From the NCBI RefSeq assembly GCF_014203095.1, contig NZ_JACHIG010000004.1, positions 434,001 through 498,000 on the forward strand: DNA of 64,000 bases, written 5' to 3'. This stretch comes from Prosthecobacter vanneervenii. Lineage in GTDB: Bacteria > Verrucomicrobiota > Verrucomicrobiia > Verrucomicrobiales > Verrucomicrobiaceae. Of the stretch, positions 41,750 through 49,905 are shown in pieces. The notes under the pieces are model-generated. The model saw only the letters and a list, made by a program, of their open reading frames with translations. It made no database searches and was not told where the DNA came from. Made by a program: the position numbers and the translations under genes. Numbering within the stretch: position 1 is the stretch's first letter; each line of letters starts with the position of its first letter.

Positions 41750-43540
41750 TCAGCCCTCTTCGGATGCCTTGGCACCGGCCAGTTTGGCGGCGCGCTCAGC
41801 CAGTTCGATGTGGAACTGCTCCGGTGTCGGGGCTTCACCCTTGGTGCGGGTGCGGGCGAACCAGTCGGCAAAGATCTCGCCATCCTTGCGCTCGGCCTTG
41901 AAGGCTTCCAGGAAGGCGCGGACCTTGACGGGGACTTCTTCACCGAGGACGGTCTTGAACTCCAGCCCTGCGAGGCGGTCGCCACGCACACTGCCACCCA
42001 CAAACATGGCGTACTTGTTCGGCGAGCGGCCCACAAAGCCGAAGTCGGCGTTGTAGGGGCGACCGCAGCCGTTGGGGCAGCCGGTCATGCGGAAGAGGAT
42101 CGGCTCGTTTTCCAGGCCCAGCTCGCGCAGCGCCTCATCGATCTTGTCCATGAATCCGGGCAGCACGCGCTCAGATTCGCTCAGGGCCAGGCCGCAGGTG
42201 GGCAGAGCCACGCAGGCGTGTGCCACCTTGCGGGCGCGGGTCATGCCGTCGGCATGCACGACACCGTGCTTGGCCAGAATGGCATCCACCGCAGCCTTCT
42301 GCTCAGGGGCGACTTCGGCGATGATCAGGTTCGTGTTCGGCGTGACGATGTAGGGCAGGTCCAGCGTCTTGGCGATCTCCGCAAAGGCGCTGCGGTAGTG
42401 CGGGCCGTTTTCACGGTCCACGATGCGGCCCATGCTCACGTGCACGGCGCAGTACAGCTTGCCGTCACCCTGCTCGTGCCAGCCCAGATTGTCTTCCACG
42501 GTGTCAAAGCTCAGCGCCTTCGGCGGGAAGGTCTCGATGCCCGGCAGGCGGCGCACCACCTCGGCGCGGAAGCCATCCAGACCCATCGTCTGCACGGTGT
42601 ACTTCAGGCGGGCGTTTTTGCGCTCGGTACGGTTGCCATGGTCGCGCTGAGTCGTCACGATGGCCTCGATGGCATCGACGACGTTCGCACGCTTCGCATA
42701 CAGCAGCGGCTGGCCCAGGAAGGGGCGGGTCGTCAGCTGGCCGTGGCTCATGCCAAAGCCGCCGCCCACCGTGATCGTGTAGCCTTCCACTTCCCCATTC
42801 ACCACGTGAGGCACGAGGCCCACGTCCTGGGAGAAGATGTCCGCGTCATTGCAGGGCTGGATGGCCACGCCGATCTTGAACTTACGCGGCAGATAGACCT
42901 TGCCATAGATGGGGTCGTCGCCCTCGGCGGCCTTCGTCACTTCACGGACGGCAGGGTTCACCTCGGGGTCTTGGATCCAGTTGGGCTCCAGCTTTTCGCC
43001 ATCCAGCCAGATGTCGGCGTAGGCTTGGCTGCGCCACAGGAAGCGCTGGCTGATCTCCTCCGTAAGCTTCTGAGTATCAGCATGCACGGCGTCCTTGATC
43101 GGGGCGGCGGGGCCCATCGTGTTGCGCACCACGTCGCCGCAGGCGCCCATCGTGCTCAGACCGCTATGGCACACATTATGAATGACTTCCTTCAGCCCGC
43201 CCTTGAGCACGCCGTGCAGCTGGATGCCCTGGCGGTTGGTCAGGCGCATGTTGCCCATGGCCTTGGTGCACAGGTCGTCATGAATGAGCCACTGCTTGGC
43301 GGTGATACGGCCGCCGGGCATCTTGCTGCGAATCATGAAGCTCCAGGCCTTTTCCAGCTTGGCCTTGGTGCGTTCGGCGCGCACATCGCGGTCGTCCTGT
43401 TGGTAGGAGCCGTGGTGCTTGAGCAGGATGTTGGAGTCCTCCGGGATGTTCGGGGTGCTGGTATCAGCGAACTGCTCGGCCAGTTGGCCACGCAGGCCCG
43501 CAGAGGCGAGTTTGATGTCTTCGACGGAGGCTTTGCTCAT
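41750..43540 (-). CDS. cysI: Assimilatory sulfite reductase haemoprotein subunit
   Basis: A 596-residue sirohaem enzyme reducing sulfite to sulfide in cysteine synthesis. Two nitrite/sulfite reductase ferredoxin-like repeats flank the catalytic parts. The four [4Fe-4S]-sirohaem Cys are C443 and C449 (CVALPTC) and C488 and C492 (CPNGC). The Arg/Lys anion-binding region TNRQGIQLHG is near 101-110. No flavoprotein CysJ is next to it, so the electron donor could be ferredoxin (Sir type) rather than NADPH via CysJ. It is monocistronic, with a strong terminator and a divergent lipoprotein gene upstream. Confidence 0.92.
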   Translation of the reverse strand: MSKASVEDIKLASAGLRGQLAEQFADTSTPNIPEDSNILLKHHGSYQQDDRDVRAERTKAKLEKAWSFMIRSKMPGGRITAKQWLIHDDLCTKAMGNMRLTNRQGIQLHGVLKGGLKEVIHNVCHSGLSTMGACGDVVRNTMGPAAPIKDAVHADTQKLTEEISQRFLWRSQAYADIWLDGEKLEPNWIQDPEVNPAVREVTKAAEGDDPIYGKVYLPRKFKIGVAIQPCNDADIFSQDVGLVPHVVNGEVEGYTITVGGGFGMSHGQLTTRPFLGQPLLYAKRANVVDAIEAIVTTQRDHGNRTERKNARLKYTVQTMGLDGFRAEVVRRLPGIETFPPKALSFDTVEDNLGWHEQGDGKLYCAVHVSMGRIVDRENGPHYRSAFAEIAKTLDLPYIVTPNTNLIIAEVAPEQKAAVDAILAKHGVVHADGMTRARKVAHACVALPTCGLALSESERVLPGFMDKIDEALRELGLENEPILFRMTGCPNGCGRPYNADFGFVGRSPNKYAMFVGGSVRGDRLAGLEFKTVLGEEVPVKVRAFLEAFKAERKDGEIFADWFARTRTKGEAPTPEQFHIELAERAAKLAGAKASEEG

Positions 43541-43639
43541 AATAGATTGGTTTGGGGGGCTCCCAGTGTCGGCTAGGATGTCCCGAATGCAAGCGCCGGG
43601 GTCTGGGCTGGAATCTCTAAAAAAATGTTTCAAGCGCAC

Positions 43640-43669
43640 GTGACAAATGCACTCGGAGGGGATTATTAT
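43640..43669 (+). promoter_or_regulatory. Promoter of the coiled-coil lipoprotein gene
   Basis: GTGACA (43640-43645, five of six) and TATTAT (43664-43669, five of six) are separated by 18 bases. The start would fall near 43676, only about five bases before the ATG at 43681, so the mRNA would be nearly leaderless. Confidence 0.6.
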
Positions 43670-43680
43670 GAGACCTTGAT

Positions 43681-44775
43681 ATGAACAGAGCCTGCATTTT
43701 GACGTGTCAAACGGCGGCAGCACTGCTGCTGACGGTGACCGGCTGTGTCAAAAAAAGTGAGTACGATGCCCTGCAGGTGGAAAATCAGGCCCTGCAAAAC
43801 CGCGTGGACCAGACCAGCCAGCAGCTCGCCGAGTCCAAAGCGGATGTCGCGGCGCTGCAAAGCCAGGTGCAAAAGCTCACCGCTCTGGAGTCAGAACTGC
43901 AGAAAAGCCGTCAGGCACTGGTCCAAGCGCAGAAGGAGGTTGCCGATCTTGGAGAGCGTCTGAAAAAAGCTGGCGAAACACAGCCCGAGGTCCTGGCGAT
44001 GCAGCAGACGCTGAAAAAATCCCAGCAGGACTACAAGATCCTTCTCAGCCACTATGACCAGTTCCTCTCCGAGCGCCGAGGCGCCATGGTGGGCCGTAAA
44101 TACCCCACGCTAAGCCTTGAAGGCGGCCAGGTGCTCCAGCAGGCGCAGGTGGAGTCCATCATCGGTGACGATATTTTGATCAAGCACGCCGACGGTCAGG
44201 TCACGGTGCCCCTGGCCAAAGCCTCTCCCGAATTACGCTGGGATGTCTGCTATGATTTGCAGGAGCGCAAAGGTCTGAACCGCGAGGCCATCCCGAGAAG
44301 ATCAGTGGAAAAGATCGCCACATTGGCCCCGGCGCCAGGGAGCCTGGTCAAGCCCATCTCATCATCTCCATCTGTATCTTCATCATCTTTGTCATCATCA
44401 ATGCTTACGTCAAAGACTCCCGGCTCGTCTCCATCGATGCCCCCGGTGCCTGCGTCGCCAGCGCCTTCCTTCAATTCACTGCCGCCCGTCGTGGTTCCGC
44501 CACAGCCTCGTCGCAGTGGTTTGGCGGAGGAGCTGACCGCCCAGCTGGCCGCACAGCGCGCCGCTTTGAACGCCGAATACCAGGCTCTGGCGGCCAAGAA
44601 TGTTGCAGCCCTGCGCAAGGTGCAGTGGAACACCGCCCAGCCAGAATCCAATGCGTTGCTCAGCACTATGTCAGGCAGCCGCGCCGTGCTCGGCATCAGC
44701 CGGTTGCAGATGTATCGCAATGCCATCTACGACACACTGCAGCAGCTGCGGGATCTCTCCCCTGCGGCCCGCTAA
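43681..44775 (+). CDS. Coiled-coil lipoprotein of unknown function
   Basis: A 364-residue protein with a lipoprotein signal (hydrophobic TAAALLLTV, then lipobox VTGC with Cys22). Residues about 27-135 are a long heptad coiled coil rich in Gln, Glu and Lys. Next comes a small beta region (IIGDDILIKHADGQVTVPLAKA) that resembles an SHD1-like strand set. A Ser/Pro-rich low-complexity stretch follows at about 225-275, encoded by a TCATCA-type repeat at 44358-44402. The C-terminal 90 residues are helical. A cell-envelope structural role is likely but not proven. The SHD1/PSCyt pair follows 68 bp downstream. Confidence 0.8.
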   Translation: MNRACILTCQTAAALLLTVTGCVKKSEYDALQVENQALQNRVDQTSQQLAESKADVAALQSQVQKLTALESELQKSRQALVQAQKEVADLGERLKKAGETQPEVLAMQQTLKKSQQDYKILLSHYDQFLSERRGAMVGRKYPTLSLEGGQVLQQAQVESIIGDDILIKHADGQVTVPLAKASPELRWDVCYDLQERKGLNREAIPRRSVEKIATLAPAPGSLVKPISSSPSVSSSSLSSSMLTSKTPGSSPSMPPVPASPAPSFNSLPPVVVPPQPRRSGLAEELTAQLAAQRAALNAEYQALAAKNVAALRKVQWNTAQPESNALLSTMSGSRAVLGISRLQMYRNAIYDTLQQLRDLSPAAR

Positions 44776-44843
44776 GTTGAAGGAGCCCGTAAAAAATAAG
44801 CTAGGCAAACGGCTTCTTTGATCGTTCCATGTCGCTTCCAATC

Positions 44844-45407
44844 ATGAAATTCAGCTTTTTCTTCGCCCTCGCCCTGACCACCGTTACCGCCTCTGCGGTC
44901 GATTACAAATCCCAGGTCGCCATCATCTTCCGTACCAAATGCTACGCCTGCCACAGCGTCACCAAGAAGGTCAAAGGCAAGCTCGCGCTCGATGACGACA
45001 AGATTTCCGAGCAGATCGGGCCCGGCAAAAACATCATCCCCGGCAAAGGCGCGCAGAGCACCATGTACGTCAATTGCACCCTGCCCAATGACGATGGAGA
45101 TGTGATGCCCCCCGAAGGCAAAAACCGCCTGACCGATGCCGAGCTGGCCACCCTCAAGGCTTGGATCGACGAAGGTGCCAGCCTCACCGGCGGCGGTGCC
45201 GCTCCTGCGCCTGCACCCGCCACAGCACCCGCGGGTGGCGTCATGAAGTGGACCAACACCGAGGGCAAGACCATCGAGGCCGAGTTCATGGGCCTGCAGG
45301 GAGACAGCGTCCTGCTCAAGATCCCCTCCACCGGCACCACGCACATCCTGCCCCTGGCCAAGCTCTCTGCTGAAAGCCAGGCACAGGCCAAGGCTGCTCA
45401 GAAATAA
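44844..45407 (+). CDS. Exported PSCyt1-like cytochrome with C-terminal SHD1 domain
   Basis: A 187-residue protein, signal peptide about 1-18. The PSCyt1-like part has KCYACHS (CxxCH near residues 34-38) and VMPPEGKNRLTDAELATLKAW, the usual pattern of planctomycete cytochrome C domains. After an Ala/Pro linker comes an SHD1-type beta domain (WTNTEGKTIEAEFMG, then HILPLAKLS). An ATG five codons upstream, at 44829, is possible. The next gene starts 11 bp after the stop and opens with the same SHD1 module, so the two probably interact or are regulated together. Confidence 0.85.
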   Translation: MKFSFFFALALTTVTASAVDYKSQVAIIFRTKCYACHSVTKKVKGKLALDDDKISEQIGPGKNIIPGKGAQSTMYVNCTLPNDDGDVMPPEGKNRLTDAELATLKAWIDEGASLTGGGAAPAPAPATAPAGGVMKWTNTEGKTIEAEFMGLQGDSVLLKIPSTGTTHILPLAKLSAESQAQAKAAQK

Positions 45408-45418
45408 CCCGCCATCTT

Positions 45419-46783
45419 ATGCGATTCCCCCGGCATTTTGCAGCCATCAGCCTTCTGCTCTTTCACAGCACGGCATGGGCGGAAATGCGAGTCTGGACCA
45501 ATTCCAGCGGCCAGCTCATCGAGGCCGAAATGCTCGGGGTGAATGTCGAGAAGCGTGCAGTCAAAGTCCGTCTCAAAAACGGCACGGAATTCGAGATCCC
45601 CATCGAAAACCTCAGCCCGCCTGACAAGGCCTATGCCAGGGAGCACTGGGCTGCCATGCAGAAAGAAGCACCCGCAGGCGCTCCTTCAGCGGCAGGTGGT
45701 TCCACGGCGGCCATTCCAGACGCCGTGCTCAAAAGCCTGCCTTCATCCATCCGCACCCGGGTGGACCCCGCCGCCCGTCAGGAGGCCCTGCGCCAGGGCG
45801 GTGGTACGCCGGAGATGGAGGCGGCCGTGGTCACTTCTTTGGATCTCTTTGCAACCACCCAGAACCCCGATGGCTCCTGGGGCCGCAACAACAAAGGCGC
45901 CATGACTGGCTTCGTGCTCCAGTGTTTCCTTGGCCATGGCGAGACCGCAGACTCCGCCAAGTATGGAGACGCCGTGATGAAGGGCCTCATGTATCTCATC
46001 AATCTCGGAGGTCAGAACCCCCACGGTATCTATTCTGCATCATGGAACACTCAGACTGGCGGCGCAGGCACTTACGAGCATGCCATCGCCACCACGGCAG
46101 TCGGAGAGGCCTACCTCATGGCCCGGCTCGGCACCAAGGCGCTCCCTGGTCTGCGGGAGAGTTTTGAAAAAGCCATCCATACCATCATTGAACAGCAGAC
46201 CGAAAAAGGCTCCTGGACCTATGGCGGAGACACCATCGTGTACAACCCCAAAGGCAGCTATGACCTCTCTCTGGCCAACTGGCACTTCCAGGCGCTGAAA
46301 GTGGCGCAGGAAACCGGCTTGAAAATCGACGGCCTTGGCCCATGCGTTAAAAAAGCGGTGCGCTATATCGAGTCTATGCAGACCAAGGAAGGAGGCTTTG
46401 GCAGCACTGTCAGGGACGCTCACTACAATCAGTGGTCCCTCAGCGGCGGAGCCGCCGCAGGTTGTTTCCTGCTCGGTGGCAGCGATTCCAAAGAAGCCAG
46501 ACGCGGCGTCAAATTCATCACCGGCTTCCTTCAGGCCGAGCCCCCGGATTGGAACAAAAACTGCAATCTCTACTCCTGGTACGGCTACAGCAATGCTCTC
46601 TTCCTGAATGGTGGCATAGAGTGGAGAAACTTTGCCTCAAAGGTCATGCCTCAAATCCTGGCCGCCCAGGATCCCACAGGTTCCTTCAAGCACGGCCGCC
46701 CCAGCTGGCCTGCGTCAGATGCTGCCGACGCCACCTACCGGCAGGCGCTCTGCACCTTGATGCTCGAGCGCTTCTACCGCTGA
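45419..46783 (+). CDS. Exported SHD1 plus terpene-cyclase-like toroid protein
   Basis: A 454-residue protein, signal peptide about 1-21. An SHD1 domain at about 22-80 (WTNSSGQLIEAEMLG, IPIENLSPPDK) is followed by a linker. An alpha/alpha toroid spans about 130-454, with prenyltransferase/squalene-cyclase-like repeats (TTQNPDGSWG, EQQTEKGSWTYGG, SMQTKEGGFGS, AAQDPTGSFK). Such repeats in PVC exported proteins need not be cyclases; the DxDD motif of squalene-hopene cyclase is not seen. The gene follows the cytochrome-SHD1 gene by 11 bp and meets the AlkD-like gene tail to tail with a two-base gap. Confidence 0.83.
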   Translation: MRFPRHFAAISLLLFHSTAWAEMRVWTNSSGQLIEAEMLGVNVEKRAVKVRLKNGTEFEIPIENLSPPDKAYAREHWAAMQKEAPAGAPSAAGGSTAAIPDAVLKSLPSSIRTRVDPAARQEALRQGGGTPEMEAAVVTSLDLFATTQNPDGSWGRNNKGAMTGFVLQCFLGHGETADSAKYGDAVMKGLMYLINLGGQNPHGIYSASWNTQTGGAGTYEHAIATTAVGEAYLMARLGTKALPGLRESFEKAIHTIIEQQTEKGSWTYGGDTIVYNPKGSYDLSLANWHFQALKVAQETGLKIDGLGPCVKKAVRYIESMQTKEGGFGSTVRDAHYNQWSLSGGAAAGCFLLGGSDSKEARRGVKFITGFLQAEPPDWNKNCNLYSWYGYSNALFLNGGIEWRNFASKVMPQILAAQDPTGSFKHGRPSWPASDAADATYRQALCTLMLERFYR

Positions 46784-46785
46784 TC

Positions 46786-47889
46786 TCAAGACAGCACAAA
46801 CACCGTCTCCGCCACACGCTCGCCGTTGATCTGCATCTCCACCCGGTGCTTTCCGGCATAATGTTTTCGGGTGGTGAAGTCTTTCATCACTTGCGACTTG
46901 CTGAGCTCGATCTCCCCACGCGCAGGCAGATCAAGCTCCGTCCACTTGAAGACCTTCTCCGCACTGCCACCACTCGCTTTCACGTAGTGCACCACGTAGT
47001 CGATCGCCAGCCGCTGCACCCGGTTGCTGGTGGAAGTGACCTTTGCCGTGAGCGTGAGTCGCTGTCCCAGCTTAAGCACTGCGGGAGCAGCAGTCAGCTT
47101 TGCCGTGGCCTCCGCCTTTTTTCCAAAGCCAAAGAGCTTCAGCGCACGCGGATGCCCGCGCTTGATCAGCGTCCGGCACGCATGCTTGGCTATCCAGCGC
47201 AGATGATCGCGCTCCAGCTCCCACCCTTCGAGTCGTTGCAAAACGTACTCATGATGATCTTTCGTGATGTCATTGAGATGATTGGCCACCGAGCGCCGCA
47301 CAAAGAGGGAATCATCATCCTTCAGCGCGTCCAGGATCGCCGCTGTGGGCGCAGGGTCTCGCACCAGCGACTGCAGGCGCATGCCCCAGGGCAGGCGCGG
47401 GCGCGAGCCCTCGCTGGCCAGTCGGCGCACTTTCTCATCAGGATCAGCCGTCCACGCATGCATCGTCTGCAGCGCACGTTTTTGATCCGCCACAATGAAG
47501 GGCCTTACCGCAAACTCTGCCGTGCCAAAGACCGTGAAAAACCGCAGCGCCTCCATCGAGAAATCAAATTCCTTCAGGCCAAACGTCGCCACAAAGTCCC
47601 CCAGAAAGATGGTCACAAACTCATGCCCGATGCGCGGCGCCAGCTCCTGCAGCACTTTGACCTTCTGCTGATAGCTGCCCGGCAGCGCAGCCTCCACCGC
47701 TACCGCGCATTCATGCACCCGCTGCATCAGGCTCCGTGCTTCCAGGCCCTTCAGCACATGATCAAGAAAAACCTCCTCACGAAATTTCGGCGCTAGCTGC
47801 ACCAGCTCTTTCGCGATGGCACGATGCCTTGCGGCATCAAACCACTCTTTGAGCTGGGGTGCGGATTCAGGGGCTGGTTCGGCGGGCAT
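46786..47889 (-). CDS. AlkD-like DNA alkylation repair protein (HEAT repeats)
   Basis: A 367-residue protein of the HEAT-repeat DNA glycosylase-like group. Repeats run from about residue 15 to 265; landmarks include MHAWTADPDEKVRRLASEG and DDDSLFVRRSVANHLNDI, the positions where AlkD proteins contact DNA. The last 100 residues form a beta domain (KLGQRLTLTAKVTST) often found on these proteins. They remove or recognise alkylated bases such as 3-methyladenine. The ATG at 47889 removes an upstream extension that carries no domain. The DUF1080 gene lies 13 bp upstream on the same strand. Confidence 0.85.
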   Translation of the reverse strand: MPAEPAPESAPQLKEWFDAARHRAIAKELVQLAPKFREEVFLDHVLKGLEARSLMQRVHECAVAVEAALPGSYQQKVKVLQELAPRIGHEFVTIFLGDFVATFGLKEFDFSMEALRFFTVFGTAEFAVRPFIVADQKRALQTMHAWTADPDEKVRRLASEGSRPRLPWGMRLQSLVRDPAPTAAILDALKDDDSLFVRRSVANHLNDITKDHHEYVLQRLEGWELERDHLRWIAKHACRTLIKRGHPRALKLFGFGKKAEATAKLTAAPAVLKLGQRLTLTAKVTSTSNRVQRLAIDYVVHYVKASGGSAEKVFKWTELDLPARGEIELSKSQVMKDFTTRKHYAGKHRVEMQINGERVAETVFVLS

Positions 47890-47902
47890 TCGAGGAGACA
47901 GG

Positions 47903-48556
47903 TTAAGGCAGGGGCTTGATGCGGATTTCCTTGAAATAAAAGACGCTTCCCGGGTCATGCGCCTGCAGCGCTATCCCGCCGCCCTGCGGATTGATCACAC
48001 GTCCGGCACGCTCAGGCGGGCGCGTCACATTCTCCGGCTCGGTGTAGTCCACCACCTGCTTGTCATTGAGATGAATGGTGATGTGCTTTCCATCCACCGT
48101 CACACGCACCTTGAACCACTGGCTCTCATCCACGGGAGACTGCGCCAGATCCACCACTGCGTACAGGCTCCCCGTCTTGCGCTTCTCCTTCACGGTGCTG
48201 TTGAGCTGGATCTCGTAGCCTTTCGCCAGATGCAGGGCTTTATCCCGCGTGCTCAGGTCTGTGTGGATGAAGATGCCTGAGTTGGAGTTCGGCTCGCTCC
48301 GGCAGGTGGCTTCGAGCACGAAGTTCTTGAAGCTCATGAAGCCGGTTTTGAGGTCGCCCGCATAAAAGAGATGAGCGCTCGGCTTGGTGGCCTGGGCGCG
48401 GATCGCTCCATCCACTACAGTGAAGGACTCCGGCATCACATTCGCCCGCCAGCCGGTCAGATCGCGGCCGTTGAAAAGCGTCATCCATTCTTCAGAGCGG
48501 CACGTGCATGGAGCTGCGAGCAGCAGCAGGACGGGCAGGAGATTCCAGCGGGGCAT
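47903..48556 (-). CDS. Exported DUF1080 protein, 3-keto-disaccharide hydrolase family
   Basis: A 217-residue protein with a Cys-containing signal peptide at about 1-21 (AAPCTCRS); a lipid anchor is possible but the lipobox is poor. The DUF1080 jelly roll is clear: WMTLFNGRDLTGWRAN, then FKNFVLEATCR, NSGIFIHTD, QWFKVRVTVDGKHITIHLND and GGGIALQAHD. The family is named for cleavage of 3-keto-disaccharides and is frequent near Gfo/Idh and ThuA genes. It precedes the AlkD-like gene by 13 bp and is divergent from the aminotransferase. Confidence 0.9.
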   Translation of the reverse strand: MPRWNLLPVLLLLAAPCTCRSEEWMTLFNGRDLTGWRANVMPESFTVVDGAIRAQATKPSAHLFYAGDLKTGFMSFKNFVLEATCRSEPNSNSGIFIHTDLSTRDKALHLAKGYEIQLNSTVKEKRKTGSLYAVVDLAQSPVDESQWFKVRVTVDGKHITIHLNDKQVVDYTEPENVTRPPERAGRVINPQGGGIALQAHDPGSVFYFKEIRIKPLP

Positions 48557-48609
48557 ATGGGTCAGATTGGTTGGTTGCACGTTGGCTGCGTCTCGTCCAA
48601 ATCGCAAGG

Positions 48610-49767
48610 ATGCCCGCAACTTCCCGCCGCCTCCAGGCCTTCACCGAGTCCGTCATCCGTGCCATGACGCGCCTCTCCAATCAGCATGGCGCCATCAATC
48701 TTTCCCAGGGCTTTCCCGACTTCAATCCGCCGGAGGAAATCCTCGCCGCACTGGAGCGTGCCACCCGCGGCCCCTTCCATCAGTACGCCGTCACCTGGGG
48801 CGCACCGCGTTTCCGCCAGGCCCTCGCCAAAAAAATCACCCATTTTTCCGGCACGCCCGTGGACCCGGATCAGAACCTCGTCGTCACCTGCGGCAGTACC
48901 GAGGCCATGATGTGCGCCATGATGACCTGCTGCGAGCCGGGAGACAAAGTCATTGTCTTCTCCCCCTTCTACGAAAACTACGCCGCAGACGCCATCCTCT
49001 CTGGTGCCGAGCCTATCTACGTGCCCCTTCGCCCGCCGCACTTTGGCTTTGATCCCGACGAACTCGCCCGCGCCTTTGCCCAGGGGGCCAAGGCCATCAT
49101 CGTTTGCAATCCCTCCAACCCCACCGGCAAAGTCTTCACCCGCGCCGAGCTGCAGACCATCCTCGACCTTGCTGAAAAGCACGACGCCTTCGTCATCACC
49201 GATGAGCCCTATGAGCACATCGTCTATGCACCGCACGAGCATGTTTACATGCACACCCTGCCCGGCGCAGCCGACCGCGTGATCGTGTGCAATTCACTCT
49301 CCAAAACCTACTCCATCACCGGCTGGCGTCTCGGTTACGTGCAGGCCGCGCCGCACATCATCGCCCAGGCGCGCAAGGTGCACGACTTTCTCACCGTCGG
49401 TGCCGCCGCACCGCTCCAAGAGGCCGCCGTCGCCGGGCTCGAACTCCCCGACAGCTACTACCACGGCCTGCGTGATCTCTACACCGCCAAGCGCGATGTC
49501 TTCCTCAACCACCTCCGCGCCACCGGCCTTCCCTTCACCGAGCCCCACGGTGCTTATTACGTGCTGATGGACATCTCATCCCTCGGCTTCCCCACCGACA
49601 CCGAAGCTGCCGAATGGTTCGTCAAAGAAGTCGGCGTCGCCGGCGTCCCCGGCTCCAGCTTCTTCCGCGAGCCCGAGCACCGCTTCATCCGCTTCCATTA
49701 CGCGAAACAGGTGGAGACGCTCAATGCAGCCGGGGAAAAACTGCTGCGTGTGAAGCAGGGACGGTAA
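48610..49767 (+). CDS. PLP-dependent class I/II aminotransferase
   Basis: A 385-residue fold-type I enzyme. Landmarks are NLSQGFPDF for the substrate loop, CGSTEAM for PLP phosphate binding, NPSNPTGKVF, DEPYEHIVY, the Schiff-base Lys in SLSKTYSITGWRLGY, and the late Arg in HRFIRFHYA that binds the substrate carboxylate. It resembles the methionine/kynurenine or aspartate aminotransferase-like branch; the exact amino acid cannot be read. The ATG at 48610 removes 34 residues that overlap the DUF1080 gene on the other strand. Confidence 0.93.
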   Translation: MPATSRRLQAFTESVIRAMTRLSNQHGAINLSQGFPDFNPPEEILAALERATRGPFHQYAVTWGAPRFRQALAKKITHFSGTPVDPDQNLVVTCGSTEAMMCAMMTCCEPGDKVIVFSPFYENYAADAILSGAEPIYVPLRPPHFGFDPDELARAFAQGAKAIIVCNPSNPTGKVFTRAELQTILDLAEKHDAFVITDEPYEHIVYAPHEHVYMHTLPGAADRVIVCNSLSKTYSITGWRLGYVQAAPHIIAQARKVHDFLTVGAAAPLQEAAVAGLELPDSYYHGLRDLYTAKRDVFLNHLRATGLPFTEPHGAYYVLMDISSLGFPTDTEAAEWFVKEVGVAGVPGSSFFREPEHRFIRFHYAKQVETLNAAGEKLLRVKQGR

Positions 49768-49905
49768 TTGGAGCACGCTTTTGGTGTGGCACAGAGCCAG
49801 GATGTGGGTCGCGGCTGCTTGCTGGCCGGATCCTTTCTATTTGCGGTTAAAACACTTTGAAAACTGCGCCGCTCCCACCGTTTCTTAACCTCTCCAATCT
49901 ACTCC

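Noticed and set aside
45419-46783. Squalene-hopene cyclase
   Set aside because: The toroid repeats are there, but the catalytic DxDD motif is not visible, the length is about 200 residues short, and the protein has a signal peptide and an SHD1 domain.
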